A stretch of 46,873 nucleotides of DNA, taken from contig CALCVP010000073.1 in the NCBI GenBank assembly GCA_937907705.1, forward strand, positions 1-46,873, given 5' to 3'. The DNA is from an uncultured Prevotella sp. GTDB taxonomy: Bacteria; Bacteroidota; Bacteroidia; Bacteroidales; Bacteroidaceae. The notes beneath the pieces were generated by a model that was not told the DNA's origin, did no database searches, and was given only the letters and a program-made list of their open reading frames with translations. Below, piece after piece: positions 43,283-46,873 of the stretch. Numbering within the stretch: position 1 is the first letter of the stretch; each line of letters starts with the position of its first letter. Made by a program: the position numbers and the translations under genes.

Positions 43283-43299
43283 ATAATCTATAAGATTAT
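43283..43299. terminator. Small hairpin between rsmE and the DUF4836-like gene
   Basis: ATAATCT (43283-43289) pairs with AGATTAT (43293-43299) across a 3-nt loop, 7 nt after the rsmE stop. No T-run follows, so termination is uncertain. Confidence 0.35.
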
Positions 43300-43348
43300 C
43301 CTTAATAGAGAGGTATTCTTGTTCTGTATTTTATTAATAGGTAGTAAA

Positions 43349-44728
43349 ATGATGAAAAAAACAATTAAAATTATTCAAAGATTATATTTTATAATAATCC
43401 TTGTATGCTTATTTTCGTCTTGTTCAGATGACAATAGTTTGACTATTATACCGCAAAATAGTACAGCTATATTGGCTATTGATGGCAAGGAAATTTTAAA
43501 TAATTTTCAATCTGGTAATATTAGCTCAATAAAATCATTGTTGAAGATAAAAAAAATTGAAGATTGTGGCATAGATTTTGAATCAAATCTTTATGTATTT
43601 GAATCTGTAGACGGCAATATAGGATTTACAGCTAACATTGCGGACAAGAATAGTTTTGAAGAATGGGTGGAAAAATTGTCAACTCATTCCATTTGCACAA
43701 AGCCAACAAAGTTTGGCGATTTGAATTTTTGTGTTTTGAAAAACATGTGGCTTATGGGTTATTCTTCAAATGCAATGCTTATAATGGGACCTATTGTCGC
43801 TTCGCAGCAAGCCATAATGCAGCGACAAATTCAAAAATATTTTAAACAAGATGAAGATAATAGTATTAAAGCTTCCCCATTATATGAAAAATTATATGGT
43901 TTAGATAGTCCATTGTCTTTTGTTGCGTTAGCTTCATCATTGCCACAAAAAGTGGTGGCTCCATTTATCATTGGGGCTCCCAAGGAGGCAGATCCTTCTC
44001 AAATAGTATTGGCAGCAGAAATAAATAAGGTTGATAACAATATATTACAAATCTCAGGTGAGACATTTTCTTTTAATAACATGATAAATACGTATATTAA
44101 AAAAGCTTATTCCTTATATCGGCCTATCCAAGGACGTTATCTTAAGAGTATGCCTACAACGAGTATGGTGGGAACTTTTTTGAATGTAAGAGGAAAAGAT
44201 TTTATAAAGGTACTTAACAATAATAAATCTTTGCAAGTAATTTTGGCAGGTATAAATACAGCTATTGATATGAATAAAATTATAGAAAGTGTTGATGGTG
44301 ATATGGGAATTGTATTATATAATACAGCAGAAAATGTTATGAATTTGCAGCTCAGTGCAAAACTTTCTAATAAAAATTTTCTTGATGATGTTGAATATTG
44401 GAAAAAATCTTGTCCAAAAGGTGGCGTAATAAAAAAATGGGGCAAAGATTCTTATATTTATAGTGATCCCTCGATGACTTATTATTTTGGCGTTACGCCA
44501 GATTTACAATATTATTCAGGAAGTAATCCAAATATGGCTTGTAATTCTATCAAAGATATACCATCTCCCTTGTCTGAGAATATTATAGATTTAGTAAAAG
44601 GTCAACGCTTTTGTATGATTGTAAATATGAAAACAGTATTGTATGGCAATAAGGTAGGGGCATTAATGCCCTTGCTTATAAAACCAATATTTGGAGACAT
44701 CTCTACAATTATTTATACACTAAAATAG
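43349..44728 (+). CDS. DUF4836-like Bacteroidales lipoprotein
   Basis: A 459-residue exported lipoprotein: the signal peptide ends in the lipobox LFSSC (Cys at about 24-25), then a mostly beta region with no enzyme motif that I can see. It resembles the DUF4836 group found in Bacteroidales outer-envelope lipoproteins. The start at 43349 (or 43352) is used since the longer frame from 43319 adds an odd hydrophobic prefix. An ABC transporter gene pair follows after 31 nt, so it may be a partner of that system. No proven function. Confidence 0.75.
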   Translation: MMKKTIKIIQRLYFIIILVCLFSSCSDDNSLTIIPQNSTAILAIDGKEILNNFQSGNISSIKSLLKIKKIEDCGIDFESNLYVFESVDGNIGFTANIADKNSFEEWVEKLSTHSICTKPTKFGDLNFCVLKNMWLMGYSSNAMLIMGPIVASQQAIMQRQIQKYFKQDEDNSIKASPLYEKLYGLDSPLSFVALASSLPQKVVAPFIIGAPKEADPSQIVLAAEINKVDNNILQISGETFSFNNMINTYIKKAYSLYRPIQGRYLKSMPTTSMVGTFLNVRGKDFIKVLNNNKSLQVILAGINTAIDMNKIIESVDGDMGIVLYNTAENVMNLQLSAKLSNKNFLDDVEYWKKSCPKGGVIKKWGKDSYIYSDPSMTYYFGVTPDLQYYSGSNPNMACNSIKDIPSPLSENIIDLVKGQRFCMIVNMKTVLYGNKVGALMPLLIKPIFGDISTIIYTLK

Positions 44729-44759
44729 TTTAATTTTCTATTAATATCTTATCTGTAAA

Positions 44760-45404
44760 ATGGAAAAAATAGAATTTCATTCAGTAATACCTTCTGTCTT
44801 TTCGCAACGAAAAGATTTAGAATCTGAGATATGGAATACAGATGTATCTTTTGAAAAAAACAAGCTTTATCTCGTAGAAGCAGATAGTGGAAAAGGTAAA
44901 AGTACTTTTTGTAGTTATATTCTTGGATATCGGCGAGACTATTCAGGAAATATTGTGTTTGACAATTTACCAATTACATTGAAGAAAATATCAGATTGGG
45001 TAGATTTACGCAGCCGCCATTTAAGTTATTTATTTCAAGAGCTTCGTTTATTTCCAGAGTTAACTGCATACGAAAATATTGAAATAAAGAATAAGTTGAC
45101 CAATTTTAAGAATCGAAAGCAAATAGTAGAGTGGTTTGAAATGCTTGGTATTGGGGATAAATTAGAATCTAAGGTTGCCCAAATGTCATTTGGGCAGCAG
45201 CAGCGAGTGGCAATGATTCGCGCATTGGTTCAACCTTTCGATTTCATTTTGGCAGATGAACCTATTAGTCACCTGGATGACAGAAATTCGGCCATTATGG
45301 CGCACATTATGATGCAGGAGGCTCGCCGGCAAGGAGCGGGTGTTATTGTTACAAGTATAGGTAAACATATGAACTTAAATTACGATAAAATATATAAATT
45401 ATGA
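44760..45404 (+). CDS. ABC transporter ATP-binding protein
   Basis: A 214-residue ATPase with Walker A ADSGKGKST (about 41-49), Q-loop YLFQELRLFPELTA (about 90-103), signature MSFGQQQR (142-149) and Walker B FILADEP (162-168), then the H-loop region. The first Gly of the P-loop is replaced by Ala, but the GKST core is intact. It resembles LolD/MacB-type exporter ATPases. Its stop overlaps the permease start by 4 nt (ATGA), indicating coupled translation and a shared complex. Confidence 0.92.
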   Translation: MEKIEFHSVIPSVFSQRKDLESEIWNTDVSFEKNKLYLVEADSGKGKSTFCSYILGYRRDYSGNIVFDNLPITLKKISDWVDLRSRHLSYLFQELRLFPELTAYENIEIKNKLTNFKNRKQIVEWFEMLGIGDKLESKVAQMSFGQQQRVAMIRALVQPFDFILADEPISHLDDRNSAIMAHIMMQEARRQGAGVIVTSIGKHMNLNYDKIYKL

Positions 45405-46600
45405 ATTTAGTTTGGAAGTTATTGCGCCAACATATTAGTGTACCTCAATTTATAGGTTTTGCATTTGCTAATCTTTTTGGAATGTTGATAGTGCTTCTTG
45501 GCTATCAATTTTATAGCGATGTTTTGCCTGTTTTTACCGCACAAGATAGTTTTATGAAGGCAGATTATCTGATAGTAAGTAAAAAAATCGGTACTGCAAG
45601 TGTATTGTCTGGAAATAGTAATGCTTTTAATGCAGCAGAATACGATGATTTTGCTGCCCAAAAATTTACAAAAAAAATAGGAAAATTTACATCTACAGAA
45701 TATAAAGTCGATGCTAATATGGGAGTTAACGGTCAATCTGTATTAAGCTCTGAATTGTTTTTTGAAAGTGTGCCTGACAAATTTGTTGATGTATCTCTTG
45801 ATGATTGGAAATATGTTCCTGATAGTCATGAAGTTCCTATTATATTGCCTAGAACATATATCAATATGTATAATTTTGGTTTTGCTCAGTCTCATTCATT
45901 ACCTAAAATAAGTGATGGACTTGTTGGTATGATAGATTTTAATATATATATTCATGGAAATGGCCATCAAGACAGTTATAAAGGACGAGTAATTGGATTT
46001 TCCAGCAGATTAAATACCATATTAGTTCCACAATCTTTTATGGATTGGAGTAATAAATATTATGCACCAATGAGTAAGTCGAACCCAACGCGTTTAATTG
46101 TAGAAGTAGCAAATCCAGCAGATGAAACAATTACAACATACATTGATAAAAAGGGCTATGAAGTTGATGATGATAAGCTACAAAGTGAAAAAACTACTTA
46201 TTTTTTAAAGATGATAGTTTCTGTTGTCATGATTATTGGAATCATTATCAGTGGTTTGAGCTTTTATATATTGATGCTAAGCATTTATCTTTTAGTGCAG
46301 AAGAATTCAAGTAAATTAGAAAATTTATTGTTAATAGGGTATAGTCCATTTAAAGTAACTTTACCTTATGGAATATTAACATTAAGTTTAAATGCTACAG
46401 TTCTGCTTATTGCACTGACAATAATATTCTTTGCTAGAAACTATTATATGAGTGTAATAGAAACTCTATTTCCTCAAATAGAAAATGGCTCATTGCTGCC
46501 TGCTATTTTGTTAGGAATATTATTATTTGTTTTGGTTTCTGTATTTAATCAATTTGCTATCTATAGAAAGATTATGAGAATTTGGTGGCGTAAAGATTAA
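45401..46600 (+). CDS. ABC transporter permease (FtsX/MacB-like)
   Basis: A 399-residue membrane protein with one N-terminal membrane helix (about 18-40), a large extracytoplasmic domain (about 45-265) and three C-terminal helices (about 271-300, 322-345 and 365-387). This is the one-plus-three layout of FtsX/MacB-family permeases, which work with LolD-like ATPases. It overlaps the ATPase gene by 4 nt and follows a lipoprotein gene. A role in moving lipoproteins or other envelope material is inferred from the architecture, not from sequence identity. Confidence 0.8.
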   Translation: MNLVWKLLRQHISVPQFIGFAFANLFGMLIVLLGYQFYSDVLPVFTAQDSFMKADYLIVSKKIGTASVLSGNSNAFNAAEYDDFAAQKFTKKIGKFTSTEYKVDANMGVNGQSVLSSELFFESVPDKFVDVSLDDWKYVPDSHEVPIILPRTYINMYNFGFAQSHSLPKISDGLVGMIDFNIYIHGNGHQDSYKGRVIGFSSRLNTILVPQSFMDWSNKYYAPMSKSNPTRLIVEVANPADETITTYIDKKGYEVDDDKLQSEKTTYFLKMIVSVVMIIGIIISGLSFYILMLSIYLLVQKNSSKLENLLLIGYSPFKVTLPYGILTLSLNATVLLIALTIIFFARNYYMSVIETLFPQIENGSLLPAILLGILLFVLVSVFNQFAIYRKIMRIWWRKD

Positions 46601-46693
46601 TACTAAAATATTTATGAAATCGATAGCTGAAGTGTGTACGTGGAAATAAAAGTTTTAATATTTATGTAAGAATGTTTAATTGAGTATAATTAT

Positions 46694-46718
46694 AGCCTTT
46701 TTAAGGCTTAATTTTTTC
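46694..46718 (+). terminator. Rho-independent terminator of the ABC operon
   Basis: AGCCTT (46694-46699) pairs with AAGGCT (46703-46708) around TTT, followed by TAATTTTTTC. It lies about 95 nt after the permease stop. The remaining sequence to 46873 has one small AGCGG/CCGCT hairpin at the very end (46853-46866) and no gene that I can support. Confidence 0.65.
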
Positions 46719-46873
46719 AAGTACGCATGGTTTTTATCTTTATCGCCCATTCCATGTATTTACTTATGATAGTGAATACGAGATAATAGATTGTGTAATT
46801 AATTGGTGATAATTATTAAACAATAGTTCGTTAAAATTTGAGATAAATGCTAAGCGGCTTTCCGCTGCCAGCC

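Noticed and set aside
1..46873. CRISPR arrays, tRNA and rRNA genes
   Set aside because: No regularly spaced direct repeats, no cloverleaf with a GTTCGANTC arm and no conserved rRNA segment were noticed by eye. A tRNA or covariance-model scan would be decisive.

Overview
The window looks like a core chromosomal segment of a Bacteroidales bacterium, most likely a Prevotella-type member of the Prevotellaceae. Three things point there. The DNA is AT-rich. Several genes are preceded by the Bacteroidetes vegetative promoter (TTG, 19-20 nt, TAnnTTTG), clearest at 218-248 and on the minus strand at 6439-6409, 28465-28434 and 32113-32083. The gene content is lineage-typical: a GT3 glycogen synthase, OmpP1/FadL-type and DUF4836-type envelope proteins, an ECF sigma/anti-sigma pair, and a bifunctional-nuclease protein next to rsmE.

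Layout. 1-4.6 kb: glycogen synthase and alpha-glucan phosphorylase in one operon, then two hairpins and a nested inverted-repeat element. 5.2-6.4 kb (minus): a YtxH / holin-X-like / small-protein cluster. 6.5-8.1 kb: SPOR lipoprotein, ruvX and def, tightly packed. 8.3-13 kb: a secreted TPR protein, thrS and an HD-domain protein. 13.2-15.9 kb (minus): an OmpP1/FadL-like porin and a very aromatic, Asn- and Gly-rich secreted protein. 16-21.3 kb: prmA, valS with a structured leader, and a C11 (clostripain-like) lipoprotein. 21.6-24.4 kb (minus): a five-gene ECF sigma operon (secreted small protein, sigma, anti-sigma, LTXXQ protein, esterase). 24.9-28.3 kb (minus): recN followed by a secreted pseudoprotease-TPR protein. 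28.6-31.9 kb (minus): hisG-hisD-hisC with no hisB. 32.2-38.8 kb: MltF-like lytic transglycosylase, gyrA and two paralogous secreted TPR proteins. 39-46.6 kb: NupG-like transporter, an insertion sequence, bifunctional nuclease, rsmE, a DUF4836-like lipoprotein and an ABC ATPase/permease pair.

Functional grouping. Glycogen is made and broken down by the first operon. Translation and RNA modification are served by thrS, valS, def, prmA and rsmE; DNA maintenance by ruvX, recN and gyrA; the envelope by the SPOR lipoprotein, porin, transglycosylase, ECF module and ABC/DUF4836 cluster. I found no rRNA, tRNA, CRISPR array or prophage. The least explained items are two intergenic inverted-repeat elements (4669-4826 and 21352-21429), the ECF module with its LTXXQ protein, the catalytically dead protease-TPR protein and the aromatic/RGG secreted protein. 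I see no clear evidence for a wholly new defence or mobile system; most of the window is ordinary core genome.
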